A stretch of DNA of 64,000 nucleotides from an uncultured Flavobacteriales bacterium (GCA_946479285.1 CAMLFH010000019.1:11145-75144); one strand, 5' to 3'; shown: positions 33,340 to 41,984, numbered from the stretch's first letter. The notes: a model not told the origin generated them from the letters alone. Made by a program: numbers and translations.

Positions 33340-34111
33340 TCACTTCTCCTTTATAAACTGAGACTGCCGGACCAATCAACCAAATATTGGTAAACACAGA
33401 ATTCGTATTGGTGAACTTTACAGAAAGATCACCGCCCTGCGATTTTACTTGATATTCAAAATCTCCTTCAATGCCATTCTTCGCTCCCAAAGCAAGTGCA
33501 GCGGCAGTAACGCCGGTTCCACAACTCAAGGTTTCATCTTCTACACCACGCTCATAAGTGCGGATCTCAAAAGAATGTTCATCCAGCTGGTGAATGGCAT
33601 TTACATTGATTCCTTCCTGTTTGTATTTATCCGAATAACGGATCTGTTTTCCATAAGCTACGATATCAAAATCTGCAACGTTTTCCGTGAAATGAATAAA
33701 ATGCGGCGAACCGGTATTTAAAACAAATTCATTTTGAGAAGTATCTATTTCTGATACATTATTCATTTTCAAATAAACCAATCCGTCTTTTTTAACCGCC
33801 TCATGTCCTCCATCAATAGCCATAAACGAAACCGAATCAGCTGTAATTCCCAATTCATGAGCAAAGGCCACCGAGCAGCGCGCACCATTTCCGCAAAAAC
33901 TTTTAGACCCGTCCGAATTGTAATAATCTACTTCAAAATCAAACCCTGAGATCGAGTTGATCTTAATAAGGCCATCCGCACCAATTCCAAACCTGCGATC
34001 ACAGAGTTTTTGAATTGCTGAAACGGATAAATCATTCCATTCTCCGGAACGATTATCAATCATCACAAAATCATTCCCTGTACCCTGGTATTTTACAAAT
34101 CGTAAATCCAT
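33332..34111 (-). CDS. dapF: Diaminopimelate epimerase
   Basis: The enzyme converts LL- to meso-diaminopimelate for peptidoglycan and lysine. The 259 residues have the two catalytic cysteines C73 (SFCGNGARC) and C197 (LSCGTGVTAAA), plus FVKYQGTGNDFVMID at the start and the GADGLI motif (44-49). The length is slightly below the 270-280 typical elsewhere, which is common in Bacteroidota. A -7 element (TACTTTTG, 34169-34176) lies about 57 bp upstream. It is the first gene of the series ending in beta-mannosidase. Confidence 0.95.
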   Translation of the reverse strand: MDLRFVKYQGTGNDFVMIDNRSGEWNDLSVSAIQKLCDRRFGIGADGLIKINSISGFDFEVDYYNSDGSKSFCGNGARCSVAFAHELGITADSVSFMAIDGGHEAVKKDGLVYLKMNNVSEIDTSQNEFVLNTGSPHFIHFTENVADFDIVAYGKQIRYSDKYKQEGINVNAIHQLDEHSFEIRTYERGVEDETLSCGTGVTAAALALGAKNGIEGDFEYQVKSQGGDLSVKFTNTNSVFTNIWLIGPAVSVYKGEVNV

Positions 34112-34168
34112 ATATCCTTTGCTATGATTGAGTTACAAGCAATTTATGCTTAACAATCTTTAACAGCA

Positions 34169-34176
34169 CAAAAGTA
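34169..34176 (-). promoter_or_regulatory. Candidate -7 element (TACTTTTG) for dapF
   Basis: An exact TAnnTTTG match on the minus strand. No TTG is found at the right distance. Confidence 0.4.
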
Positions 34177-34238
34177 ACAATCATCACCCGATTACTGTTA
34201 TAATTGCGTAGAAATTTACCATAAACTAATTTAATATC

Positions 34239-35708
34239 ATGAACAACTCATTGAAATACCTTGGATTGGGAATTGTTGGTGGAATGGTTCCATTTGCTTT
34301 CGGTTTCCTGTTATCTCACAATTACGATACTCCGCTTTCTGAACAGGTACTTGATGGCAATCGTTTAGCAAGAACAGTATCTTACAATGGAATGGCTCCT
34401 GTAGAAGGGACATCTTTCGTGGAAGCCTCAGAAAACACTATCAACTCGGTAGTTCACGTAACTACAAAAGTGGTACGCACACAAGTCCAGCGCGATCCTT
34501 TTTACGAATTCTTTTACGGTCCGGGAACCGGCGGACGTGAGTACAAACAATACGGAAGCGGATCAGGTTCCGGAGTTATTGTTTCCAGCGAAGGTTATAT
34601 CGTAACCAATAATCACGTGATACAGGATGCTTCAGAGATTGAAGTCATTCTGAACGACAATTCGAAATACACGGCAACAGTTATTGGAACAGATCCATCA
34701 ACAGATATTGCCGTATTAAAAATTGATGCGCCGGGAATCCGGCCAATTGCTATTGGAAACAGTGACGACCTGCGTGTTGGAGAATGGGTCCTGGCAGTTG
34801 GAAATCCTTTCAACCTGACTTCCACTGTTACAGCGGGAATTGTCAGTGCGAAAGCGAGAAACATCAATTTACTTTCAGACAGAACCAGCAATTCCAATGT
34901 TCCGATCGAATCATTCATCCAAACAGATGCCGCGGTTAATCCCGGAAATTCAGGTGGAGCATTGGTAAACACAAAAGGTGAATTGATCGGAATTAACACA
35001 GCGATCGCTTCTCAAACCGGTTCCTATTCGGGTTATAGTTTTGCTGTTCCTGTGAATTTGGTAAACAAAGTCATGCGCGACATCATTGATTTCGGAATCG
35101 TGCAGAGAGCTTATTTAGGAGTTCAGATAGCGGATATCAACCAGGAAATCAAAACGAAGAACAATCTGCCTTCTACTCGCGGAGTATTTGTTTCCGGTGT
35201 TACAGAAGACGGTGGAGCGGATAAAGCCGGAGTGAAGAAAAACTGGGTGATCCTGAAAGTCGGATCAAGGGATGTGAATTCAGTAGCTTCTTTACAGGAA
35301 GAAATTGGAAAACGCAGACCCGGCGACAAAGTGAACTTAACATTACGCACGGAAGACGGCACGGAAGTCATCAAAGAAATCCTTTTGAGATCAGCCGACG
35401 GAGAGACTGCTCTAAAATCGAAAGAAGAAATGAGCAAAACAACAGCTCTCGGCGGTACATTTGCAGAGCTTACTGCTAAGGAAAAGAAAGAATTGAACAT
35501 CCTTTCCGGAGTAAAAGTAAAAACGATTGAACCGGGCAAATTGAAATCAAGCGGTCTTACTGAAGGTGATATCATTACAAAGATCAATCAAACTCCTATT
35601 GAGTCTGTTGAGCAGCTTACCCGACTTTTGAATTCCACTAAGGGAGGAATCTTGTTAGAGATTGTTTCGGAAAGTGGTAAAAAAGAGTATGTTGGATTCG
35701 GCTTATAG
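34239..35708 (+). CDS. Periplasmic serine protease, DegP/HtrA family
   Basis: The 489 residues have an N-terminal signal or anchor (about 5-26), a trypsin-like domain with H126 (VTNNHVI), D156 (STDIAVL) and S238 (NPGNSGGAL), then two PDZ domains (about 290-385 and 410-489; AYLGVQIADI and LSGVKVKTIEPGKLKSSGL). It degrades or refolds damaged periplasmic proteins. Length and domain order match the Do/DegP group. It stands alone, with a perfect 14-bp stem-loop after the stop. No consensus promoter was found upstream. Envelope-stress control is expected from the family, not shown here. Confidence 0.94.
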   Translation: MNNSLKYLGLGIVGGMVPFAFGFLLSHNYDTPLSEQVLDGNRLARTVSYNGMAPVEGTSFVEASENTINSVVHVTTKVVRTQVQRDPFYEFFYGPGTGGREYKQYGSGSGSGVIVSSEGYIVTNNHVIQDASEIEVILNDNSKYTATVIGTDPSTDIAVLKIDAPGIRPIAIGNSDDLRVGEWVLAVGNPFNLTSTVTAGIVSAKARNINLLSDRTSNSNVPIESFIQTDAAVNPGNSGGALVNTKGELIGINTAIASQTGSYSGYSFAVPVNLVNKVMRDIIDFGIVQRAYLGVQIADINQEIKTKNNLPSTRGVFVSGVTEDGGADKAGVKKNWVILKVGSRDVNSVASLQEEIGKRRPGDKVNLTLRTEDGTEVIKEILLRSADGETALKSKEEMSKTTALGGTFAELTAKEKKELNILSGVKVKTIEPGKLKSSGLTEGDIITKINQTPIESVEQLTRLLNSTKGGILLEIVSESGKKEYVGFGL

Positions 35709-35737
35709 CCGAATTTGTTCAACGGTTAAAATGGTTC

Positions 35738-35771
35738 AAAAAGTTCAAAATATTTTCATTTTGAACTTTTT
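35738..35771 (+). terminator. Stem-loop after the DegP-type gene
   Basis: A perfect 14-bp stem (AAAAAGTTCAAAAT and mirror) with a 6-nt loop ends in a run of Ts. Nearby TTGAACTATTTGAAC repeats the motif seen in the 10.1-10.24 kb gap. Confidence 0.7.
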
Positions 35772-35893
35772 AACTGTTTGAACTATTTGAACTTCCGGCA
35801 TCAAAAGTGCCGGATTTCGGGGTTCAATATAAAATAATTGTTAAGGCATGGTTTTTGAGAGGTGAAAATCTCTTGAAAATCTGCCTTTTTTAT

Positions 35894-35925
35894 TTGGAAA
35901 TCACTTTCATTTCGTCGTAACTTTG
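35894..35925 (+). promoter_or_regulatory. Promoter of the primary sigma factor (TTG-N21-TAACTTTG)
   Basis: TTG (35894-35896) and TAACTTTG (35918-35925) are 21 bp apart, which is the consensus recognised by the primary sigma factor itself. The 45-bp leader has no obvious Shine-Dalgarno sequence. Confidence 0.72.
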
Positions 35926-35970
35926 CACCCTGATTTTCATTAATCGTTATATAACAACGGAGTTCATTAC

Positions 35971-36837
35971 ATGAGACAACTTAAGATTACAAAATCGATT
36001 ACCAATCGCGAGAGCCAGTCATTAGACAAGTATCTTCAGGACATTGGTAAGGAAGAGCTAATCACCGCCGAAGAAGAAGTAGAATTGGCGCGAAAAATCA
36101 AACAAGGCGATCAACGAGCACTAGAGAAATTAACCCGTGCAAATTTACGTTTCGTCGTGTCTGTAGCAAAACAGTATCAAAATCAAGGATTGACATTACC
36201 CGATCTAATCAACGAAGGGAATTTAGGTTTGATCAAAGCTGCACAGAAATTTGATGAGACGCGTGGATTTAAATTCATTTCCTACGCTGTATGGTGGATT
36301 CGTCAATCTATCTTACAAGCTTTGGCTGAACAAGCACGTATTGTACGTTTACCATTAAACCAGGTTGGTTCCCTAAACAAGATCAACAAGGCATTTTCAA
36401 GACTGGAACAAGAATTCGAAAGACCTCCTTCAGCAGAAGAATTAGCAGAGGCTTTGGAAGTTCCGGAAGATAAAATTAAAGAAAGCTTAAATGTTTCCGG
36501 TCGTCACGTATCTATGGATGCTCCCCTTTCTTCTTCGGAAGACGGTGGTACATTGATGGATGTTATGGCAAACACGGATTCACCGAAAGCTGACCATGCA
36601 TTGATGGCTGAATCACTTCAAAGAGAGATTGAGCGTTCATTAAGTACACTTACAGATAAAGAACGTGAGATCATCCGTTTGTTCTTCGGAATTGGAATGA
36701 ATCACGGTTTAACACTGGAAGAGATTGGTGCTAAATTTAACCTGACACGTGAGCGTGTCAGACAAATTAAAGAGAAGGCGATCAGACGTCTTCGACACAC
36801 CTCTCGAAATAAGTTATTGAAAGCATATTTAGGATAA
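35971..36837 (+). CDS. rpoD: Primary RNA polymerase sigma factor (SigA/RpoD)
   Basis: This is the 288-residue housekeeping sigma factor of the Bacteroidota type, which recognises TTG/TAnnTTTG promoters. Region 1.2 starts near residue 15, region 2 includes [20 protein letters not shown] and [20 protein letters not shown], region 3 follows, and region 4 holds [20 protein letters not shown] (about 248-267). Region 1.1 is absent, as expected for the phylum. The promoter shows the consensus it recognises, so autoregulation is likely. A strong terminator follows 1 bp after the stop. Confidence 0.96.
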   Translation: MRQLKITKSITNRESQSLDKYLQDIGKEELITAEEEVELARKIKQGDQRALEKLTRANLRFVVSVAKQYQNQGLTLPDLINEGNLGLIKAAQKFDETRGFKFISYAVWWIRQSILQALAEQARIVRLPLNQVGSLNKINKAFSRLEQEFERPPSAEELAEALEVPEDKIKESLNVSGRHVSMDAPLSSSEDGGTLMDVMANTDSPKADHALMAESLQREIERSLSTLTDKEREIIRLFFGIGMNHGLTLEEIGAKFNLTRERVRQIKEKAIRRLRHTSRNKLLKAYLG

Positions 36838-36838
36838 G

Positions 36839-36875
36839 AAAAAAGGCTGTCTGCTAACGCGGGCGGCCTTTTTTG
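36839..36875 (+). terminator. Rho-independent terminator after the sigma factor
   Basis: AAAAAAGGCTGTCTGC pairs with GCGGGCGGCCTTTTTT over 16 positions, with a TAAC loop and G-U pairs. It is followed by further T-rich sequence. Confidence 0.85.
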
Positions 36876-36932
36876 CTTTATACACCTGCTATTTTAAGTT
36901 GAAAAAATTAAACAAATAAATATACCCTCAGA

Positions 36933-38381
36933 ATGGAAGCTGCATTAGGCTATGAAAAAGAGTTAAACATGCACGTTCAAAAAGAACGCGCAGCGGTTAA
37001 GTTGTCAAGTCACGTAGGTGAATTGCTTTATGACAAAGGAATTGAACTGGTTTTGTTTCGTAATCACCTTACAGACATTACGATTTCAGAAATCCTGAAC
37101 CTGCATGAATATGCAAAGAATGTTGTAAAGAAACCAATCGACATTGAAACATCAGCTGCTTTGGCAGAAGAATTGTTGAAAATGGATTTGGCTCCTGCAA
37201 AAATTGACATCGGTAAATTAGCCAGCGAATGGATTGCTGAAGGAAGTGCTTATGAATCAAAAGCAGCTTTCGTAGGTGATAAATTGGGAAAATTCTCAAG
37301 TGCTTCGGGTTCTGTTGAACCAAGAGACGTAGTTTTATACGGTTTTGGTCGTATCGGTCGTTTGGCTGCTCGTGAGTTGATCAAACAAGCTGGTAAAGGA
37401 CAACAATTGCGTTTGCGTGCAATCGTTACACGCGGTGCAAGTGATAAAGACATCGTTAAACGTGCGGCTTTATTACGTTCTGATTCTGTTCATGGTGCTT
37501 TCAGAGGAAGTGTTGTGGAAGATTTGGCAAATAAAACATTGATCATCAACGGACAAATCGTTCACATGATCGATGCTTCTACTCCTGAAGAAGTGGATTA
37601 TACAAAATACGGAATCAACAATGCTTTGGTAATTGATAACACGGGGGTTTACACAAACCGTGAGGCTTTATCCAAGCACATGGCTTCGAAAGGTGTTTCT
37701 AAAGTTTTGTTGACTGCGCCAGGAAAAGAAATTCCAAACGTGGTTTACGGTATCAACCAGGGAACATTAGATGTAGAGAACGAAACGATTTACTCTGCTG
37801 CTTCTTGTACTACCAATGCAATCTCCCCTATTTTAAAAGTAGTTAACGATGCATTCGGAATTGTAAAAGGACACATTGAAACGGTTCATGCATACACGAA
37901 TGACCAAAACTTGCTGGATAACATGCACAAATCGTCCCGTCGTGGCCGTTCTGCTGCTATCAACATGGTAATTACATCTACAGGTGCCGGAGCTGCCGTA
38001 ACGAAAGTGATTCCTGATTTGAAAGATAAATTGACTGCAAATGCAGTTCGTGTACCTACTCCAAACGGTTCATTGGCAATTCTTTCTTTGGAATTGAAAA
38101 ACGGAACAACGATTGAGGACGTAAATAACGTAGTAAGAACAGCTTCTTTGGAAGGTGATTTGGTAAACCAGATCTTCTACTCGTACGATCCGGAATTGGT
38201 ATCAAGCGATATCATCGGGAACACTTGTTGTTCGGTTTACGACTCTCACGCAACAATCGTTTCCCTAGATGGAAAGAATGTTGTTCTATACACCTGGTAC
38301 GATAATGAGTTCGGTTATACGAAACAAGTAATTCGCCTGGCGAAACACATTACAAAAGTTCAGCGTTTGATTTATTATTAA
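36933..38381 (+). CDS. Glyceraldehyde-3-phosphate dehydrogenase, long Bacteroidota form
   Basis: The 482 residues catalyse NAD(P)-dependent oxidation of glyceraldehyde 3-phosphate. The GAPDH core occupies about 125-482, with the nucleotide motif GFGRIGRLAARELI (near 137) and the catalytic C292 in SAASCTTNAI. A histidine in KGHIETVHAYTNDQ (near 320) completes the pair, and the WYDNEFGYTKQ end motif is present. The first 120 residues are an extra helical N-terminus (MEAALGYEKELNMHVQKERA and onward). Such long forms occur across Bacteroidota, and the function of the extension is not known to me. It is a single gene between the sigma factor and the metal-type TonB receptor. Confidence 0.93.
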   Translation: MEAALGYEKELNMHVQKERAAVKLSSHVGELLYDKGIELVLFRNHLTDITISEILNLHEYAKNVVKKPIDIETSAALAEELLKMDLAPAKIDIGKLASEWIAEGSAYESKAAFVGDKLGKFSSASGSVEPRDVVLYGFGRIGRLAARELIKQAGKGQQLRLRAIVTRGASDKDIVKRAALLRSDSVHGAFRGSVVEDLANKTLIINGQIVHMIDASTPEEVDYTKYGINNALVIDNTGVYTNREALSKHMASKGVSKVLLTAPGKEIPNVVYGINQGTLDVENETIYSAASCTTNAISPILKVVNDAFGIVKGHIETVHAYTNDQNLLDNMHKSSRRGRSAAINMVITSTGAGAAVTKVIPDLKDKLTANAVRVPTPNGSLAILSLELKNGTTIEDVNNVVRTASLEGDLVNQIFYSYDPELVSSDIIGNTCCSVYDSHATIVSLDGKNVVLYTWYDNEFGYTKQVIRLAKHITKVQRLIYY

Positions 38382-38406
38382 CTAATAATTGAACCAAATA
38401 TAACAG

Positions 38407-38434
38407 GTAGGCATGCGATTAATCGCATGCCTAC
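38407..38434. repeat. 28-bp palindrome family, copy 5
   Basis: A perfect 28-bp palindrome with core GCATGCGATTAATCGCATGC lies 25 bp past the GAPDH stop. It separates GAPDH from the metal-receptor operon. Confidence 0.85.
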
Positions 38435-38487
38435 GTTGTTAATAGACCACACGAATCAAAAAAAAACCATTTTATCGCACCTTGCTA

Positions 38488-38530
38488 TTGCAACATTATT
38501 GCATTTAATTATATTTGCAACATAATTGCA
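38488..38530 (+). promoter_or_regulatory. Promoter with two overlapping 15-bp Zur/Fur-like boxes
   Basis: The promoter reads TTG (38488-38490), then 19 bp, then TATATTTG (38510-38517), which is full consensus. TGCAACATTATTGCA (38489-38503) and TGCAACATAATTGCA (38516-38530) are near-identical 15-bp imperfect palindromes. The first covers the -33 element and the second starts within the -7 element. They are 27 bp apart (start to start). This spacing and placement suit repression by a dimeric Fur-family regulator. Assigning it to zinc (Zur) is inference from the receptor downstream. Confidence 0.7.
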
Positions 38531-38544
38531 TTAAAACAAAACAG

Positions 38545-40776
38545 ATGCTGCGTATTTTTTGGTTGACAAGTATCATTCTTCTAAGTGCTCATACTCTTTC
38601 GGCACAAACACTTCATGCAACAGTTGTTGACGAACATTCTCAGCATTCGCTTTCCAAAGCGCTAATATCTGTTGAAGAACAGGAAACACATCTTCATACA
38701 GACGATGAAGGCAAATTCCAACTGGAACTCACCAACTTCCCGCAAACATTCCACCTGGTAGTTCGTGCGCCCAACTACGATCCATTGCGCATCGAGCTGA
38801 ACAAAGGCCAAATAGACACTTCTTTTGTTATCAATCTCCACGAACAACATTTCGAACTGGAAGAAGTGGAAATCAGATCTGCCCGCGGACAAACTGCAGA
38901 TCAGGTTGTTTCGCGTGTTGAAGTAAAAAAACTTTCTGCCCTGAATGCAATTCCTCAAAACTCTCTTGGAGATGCGCTGGCAACAATTCCCGGAGTGTAT
39001 AATTCTTCTACCGGCAACGGAATTTATAAACCAATCATTCGCGGTCTGAGTGGCAGCCGGGTAATTACCTATCTGAATGGAATCCGCCTGGAAAACCAGC
39101 AATGGGGAGGCGATCACGGTTTAGGAATAACTGAGATCGGCCTTGACCAGGTAGAAGTTATCAAAGGGCCTTCCAGTCTATTGTATGGTGCTGATGCTTT
39201 GGGTGGAATTTTGTATTTCACGGATGAAAAATATGCTCCTTTGAAGAAAACCAGCCTTATACTTCAAAGCCGCTTCGAATCAAATTCATTATTGTCATCC
39301 AACACTATTGGTTTCAAAACAAGTACGAAAAAAGTACGTCTGGCCTTTTACGGAGGTTATAATTCGGCAGCGGATTACCAGGTCCCCGAAGGATCCTACG
39401 TAAAAAACACGCGATACAACCAGAGAATGGCGCGTATTTCAGTTGGTTTCGGTCGAAAGAATTATACATCAAACATCCGCTATTCAATCTTGTTGATGGA
39501 TGTAGGAATTCCGGGGCACTCACACGATTCAGTTCCGGATCCTGCTGATTTTTACGGAACAAAATCTATTCGTGAAAAAGGTCTTCCCTACCAGCATATC
39601 TTCAACCAGGTTGTTTCCTGGGAAAATAAGTTTTTCTTTAAAAAGAATGAATTACAGATTTTCCTGGGCAATACACACAATCAATTGCAGGAATACGAAG
39701 AAAAGGTTACGATTCCCGGAATGTTTTTACAGTTAAACTCCAGCACCTATCAAATCCGGCACAAAATTGAATTAGGTAATAAATTTCATTTAATCAGCGG
39801 AATTCAAGGAATGGTACAGTTAAATACAAACAGTCCGGATGCTGAAGAAATCCTGATCCCAGATGCAACAACTCTGGACAATGGAATCTATACGGTATTG
39901 AACGGAACTGTCAAAAAAACAACCTTCCAGGCTGGTCTTCGTATGGATACGCGCCATTTAAAAGTGCATGATGACAGCATTCGTTTTGCAAAACTATATC
40001 CCGGATTTACTTATTCTGCAGGAATGGTTCAGCGCTTTGAGAAAAGCAGGCTTCGAATCAATCTTTCTTCCGGATTCCGTGCACCTCACAGTTCAGAATT
40101 GCTTGCAAACGGTGTTCACCATGGTACTATGCGTTTCGAAATCGGAAACCGGGAACTGAAAACAGAACAAGCCAATCAAATTGACCTGACTTACGAATTT
40201 GACGATGAGCACATCAGTTTCGTCATCAATCCTTTCTATAATTATATCAGCAACTTTATTTATATCGAACCAACGGATAGTTTTGCAGAAGGTTTGCCGG
40301 TTTATCAGTACAGCAGTGCCAGCTCTGCTAAGCTTTACGGGATTGATGCTGGTTTTCACCTGCACCCGCATTTTGCGCATTGGCTTCACTGGGAGTCAAC
40401 TTATTCTCTCGTTTACGGCGTAATTAATAACACCTACTCCATTCCATTAATTCCTCCGGGACGAATACAAACCAACTTACGCTTTGCATTCAACTCAACG
40501 AAACGTTTTAAACTGGACGAAATAGTGATTCAGCATGGTTATTATTTCCCACAGGACAAAGTTTTCAATTACGAAACCAAAACGGTTGATTATCACATCC
40601 TGGATGCCGGAATTAAACTTTCGCTAACAGGGAATAAATCACTGTGGAATTTTCAAGCCGGTGTAAAAAACTGTCTGAATGCAAAGTATGTCCCGCATGT
40701 TTCGCGTCTGAAATCATTTGACATTCCTTCACCGGGAATCAATGCTTATTTATCAATCACCTATAAATTCAATTAA
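38545..40776 (+). CDS. TonB-dependent receptor, metal-uptake type
   Basis: The 743 residues count from the ATG at 38545. A TTG at 38515 would start inside the operator and is rejected. After the signal peptide (MLRIFWLTSIILLSAHTLSAQ) come a regulatory-like beta domain (about 22-105), a plug domain with GDALATIPGVYNSS, PIIRGLSGSRVITYLNGIRL and QVEVIKGPSSLLYGADALGG, and a 22-strand-type barrel ending in YKFN. A barrel loop, GIPGHSHDSVPDPADFYGTK, has a His/Asp cluster of the kind seen in ZnuD-like zinc receptors. The promoter boxes and the Cys/His-rich lipoprotein 1 bp downstream support metal uptake. The metal (zinc, copper or other) is not proven. Confidence 0.87.
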   Translation: MLRIFWLTSIILLSAHTLSAQTLHATVVDEHSQHSLSKALISVEEQETHLHTDDEGKFQLELTNFPQTFHLVVRAPNYDPLRIELNKGQIDTSFVINLHEQHFELEEVEIRSARGQTADQVVSRVEVKKLSALNAIPQNSLGDALATIPGVYNSSTGNGIYKPIIRGLSGSRVITYLNGIRLENQQWGGDHGLGITEIGLDQVEVIKGPSSLLYGADALGGILYFTDEKYAPLKKTSLILQSRFESNSLLSSNTIGFKTSTKKVRLAFYGGYNSAADYQVPEGSYVKNTRYNQRMARISVGFGRKNYTSNIRYSILLMDVGIPGHSHDSVPDPADFYGTKSIREKGLPYQHIFNQVVSWENKFFFKKNELQIFLGNTHNQLQEYEEKVTIPGMFLQLNSSTYQIRHKIELGNKFHLISGIQGMVQLNTNSPDAEEILIPDATTLDNGIYTVLNGTVKKTTFQAGLRMDTRHLKVHDDSIRFAKLYPGFTYSAGMVQRFEKSRLRINLSSGFRAPHSSELLANGVHHGTMRFEIGNRELKTEQANQIDLTYEFDDEHISFVINPFYNYISNFIYIEPTDSFAEGLPVYQYSSASSAKLYGIDAGFHLHPHFAHWLHWESTYSLVYGVINNTYSIPLIPPGRIQTNLRFAFNSTKRFKLDEIVIQHGYYFPQDKVFNYETKTVDYHILDAGIKLSLTGNKSLWNFQAGVKNCLNAKYVPHVSRLKSFDIPSPGINAYLSITYKFN

Positions 40777-40777
40777 T

Positions 40778-40987
40778 ATGAGAAAAGCAATTTTAGTAGC
40801 TATCTGCGGAGTTTCACTCAGTTTTGCAGCGTGTAAAAAGAAAGACTGCCATGATTGTCATTATGAAAATGCAAGCGGTGCAGAAGTAGAAATTGGAAAC
40901 AAATGTGGAGACGATCTTGAAAAACTGGAAAAGGATGGATATTCAGATGGTGTACAGACCTACGAAGTTCACTGCCACGAACATTAA
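40778..40987 (+). CDS. Small Cys/His-rich lipoprotein, candidate metal binder
   Basis: This is a 69-residue lipoprotein. The ATG at 40778 is 1 bp after the TonB-receptor stop, and the signal peptide MRKAILVAICGVSLSFAAC ends in a lipobox. The mature part holds KKKDCHDCHYENASG, a C-H-x-C-H motif (C and H alternating), an inner cysteine (NKCGDD) and a C-terminal CHEH. Five cysteines and four histidines in about 50 residues fit metal binding beside the receptor. The ECKDCELENS stretch of the following lipoprotein (41031-41477) looks like a distant relative of DCHDCHYENA. A stem-loop repeat follows the stop. Confidence 0.72.
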   Translation: MRKAILVAICGVSLSFAACKKKDCHDCHYENASGAEVEIGNKCGDDLEKLEKDGYSDGVQTYEVHCHEH

Positions 40988-41032
40988 ATAATCACGTAGG
41001 CAAGCGATGCGTCGCGTGCCTACGTGATTATT
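40987..41032. terminator. 28-bp palindrome family, copy 6, in a convergent gap
   Basis: The 21-bp arms have one mismatch and enclose the 28-bp core at 40996-41023 (GTAGGCAAGCGA...). It overlaps the stop codons of the two convergent lipoprotein genes, so it probably terminates both. Confidence 0.75.
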
Positions 41033-41477
41033 ATTTCTTCAATCCGTTTTGCTTCAGGCATTTCATCACCTTCTTGTCGTGTTTTGCACGTTCTTCCGGG
41101 GTTGTATTCGGAGTTGTCAGTAATTCTTTACACTTATTGTCTACGTATTCCCATCTGGCCATTAACTTTTCCTCTTGTTTGGGAGTCATTTTTCCTTTCT
41201 CAAAAGCGTCGTTGATGGAATCGTTTGCTACTACACAAGTACAAAAATCCCATTGTTCTCCGTATTTCTTAACGATCTTTGCATGATTTTCCTTATTCTC
41301 TACTGCAACAGATTTTTTCACAGTGGCTGTATCCTTGAGCGCAATATCCAGACTATCTACTTTTGTGATCGTATCTGTACTGTTTTCAAGTTCGCAATCT
41401 TTGCATTCTTCATTAGAACCACAAGAAACAGCAAACAAACCAAGGAATAAGAATTGAAAATATACTCGTTTTTTCAT
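41031..41477 (-). CDS. Lipoprotein, unknown function
   Basis: The 148-residue product is a lipoprotein: MKKRVYFQFLFLGLFAVSC, with a lipobox cysteine, then GSNEECKDCELENS. The middle is a charged helical stretch (KENHAKIVKKYGEQWDFCTC), and five or more cysteines are distributed along the chain. It has a full promoter (TTG-N19-TATATTTG). The ECKDC motif and position opposite the CHDCH lipoprotein suggest a shared theme such as metal or redox chemistry, which is inference. No known domain is recognised. Confidence 0.7.
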   Translation of the reverse strand: MKKRVYFQFLFLGLFAVSCGSNEECKDCELENSTDTITKVDSLDIALKDTATVKKSVAVENKENHAKIVKKYGEQWDFCTCVVANDSINDAFEKGKMTPKQEEKLMARWEYVDNKCKELLTTPNTTPEERAKHDKKVMKCLKQNGLKK

Positions 41478-41493
41478 AAGGTTGAGTTACAGG

Positions 41494-41523
41494 CAAATAT
41501 AGAAAGAATGTCTTGACCGACAA
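41494..41523 (-). promoter_or_regulatory. Promoter (TTG-N19-TATATTTG) of the lipoprotein gene at 41031-41477
   Basis: On the minus strand CAA (41521-41523) and CAAATATA (41494-41501) are the complements of TTG and TATATTTG, with a spacer of exactly 19 bp. The leader is about 16 bp. Confidence 0.7.
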
Positions 41524-41564
41524 GATTAACTATTCACTCAAATTGACATATCAAACGCTCAAAT

Positions 41565-41984
41565 CTAATATTCAGGAAAAGGAACCAAAACAATTGTGAA
41601 CTTATAGGAATTATTTTTGGGTTTTAGAACAATTCTCTTTCTGGACAAAGTGATGATCTCAAAAATCAAATCTTTCTTGTCGCCGGAGAATCCGAATTCC
41701 TTCTTTCTTTCATCCAGCCAATAGGATTTTTTAACTCCGGGTTTTGTTCCCAGCGTCTTCAATGTATGAAAATATGCATTCCGCGATTCGTGAAAGACGA
41801 TTATTTCCTTATATTCGATCTGCAGCGGTGTATAATCCTTATCTCCATCTAATTGTTTGTCAACCAGCCAAACTTTTGAGGAATTATCGTGCACTAAAAT
41901 ATATCGGTCAATTGGTTCGATGCTCGTATCCCTGCAAGCACTCAAAATTAAAAGCAGTAATAGAAATACACCGTTTAGTTTCAT
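41565..41984 (-). CDS. Lipoprotein, unknown function
   Basis: The 139-residue lipoprotein has a signal peptide MKLNGVFLLLLLILSAC and then RDTSIEPIDRYILVHDNSSK. The body is beta-rich with Lys/Phe/Tyr and ends in KFTIVLVPFPEY. I recognise no domain. It is not in an obvious operon: 88 bp separate it from the lipoprotein downstream and 127 bp from the next upstream gene. A weak promoter-like TAAATTTC precedes it. Confidence 0.65.
   Translation of the reverse strand: MKLNGVFLLLLLILSACRDTSIEPIDRYILVHDNSSKVWLVDKQLDGDKDYTPLQIEYKEIIVFHESRNAYFHTLKTLGTKPGVKKSYWLDERKKEFGFSGDKKDLIFEIITLSRKRIVLKPKNNSYKFTIVLVPFPEY

Noticed and set aside
36933..37300. N-terminal extension of GAPDH as a gene fusion or wrong start
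   Set aside because: Long GAPDH forms of the same length occur across Bacteroidota, so this is normal for the group.
38515..38544. TTG start giving ten extra residues in the TonB receptor
   Set aside because: It lies inside the -7 element and operator; the ATG at 38545 gives a clean signal peptide.
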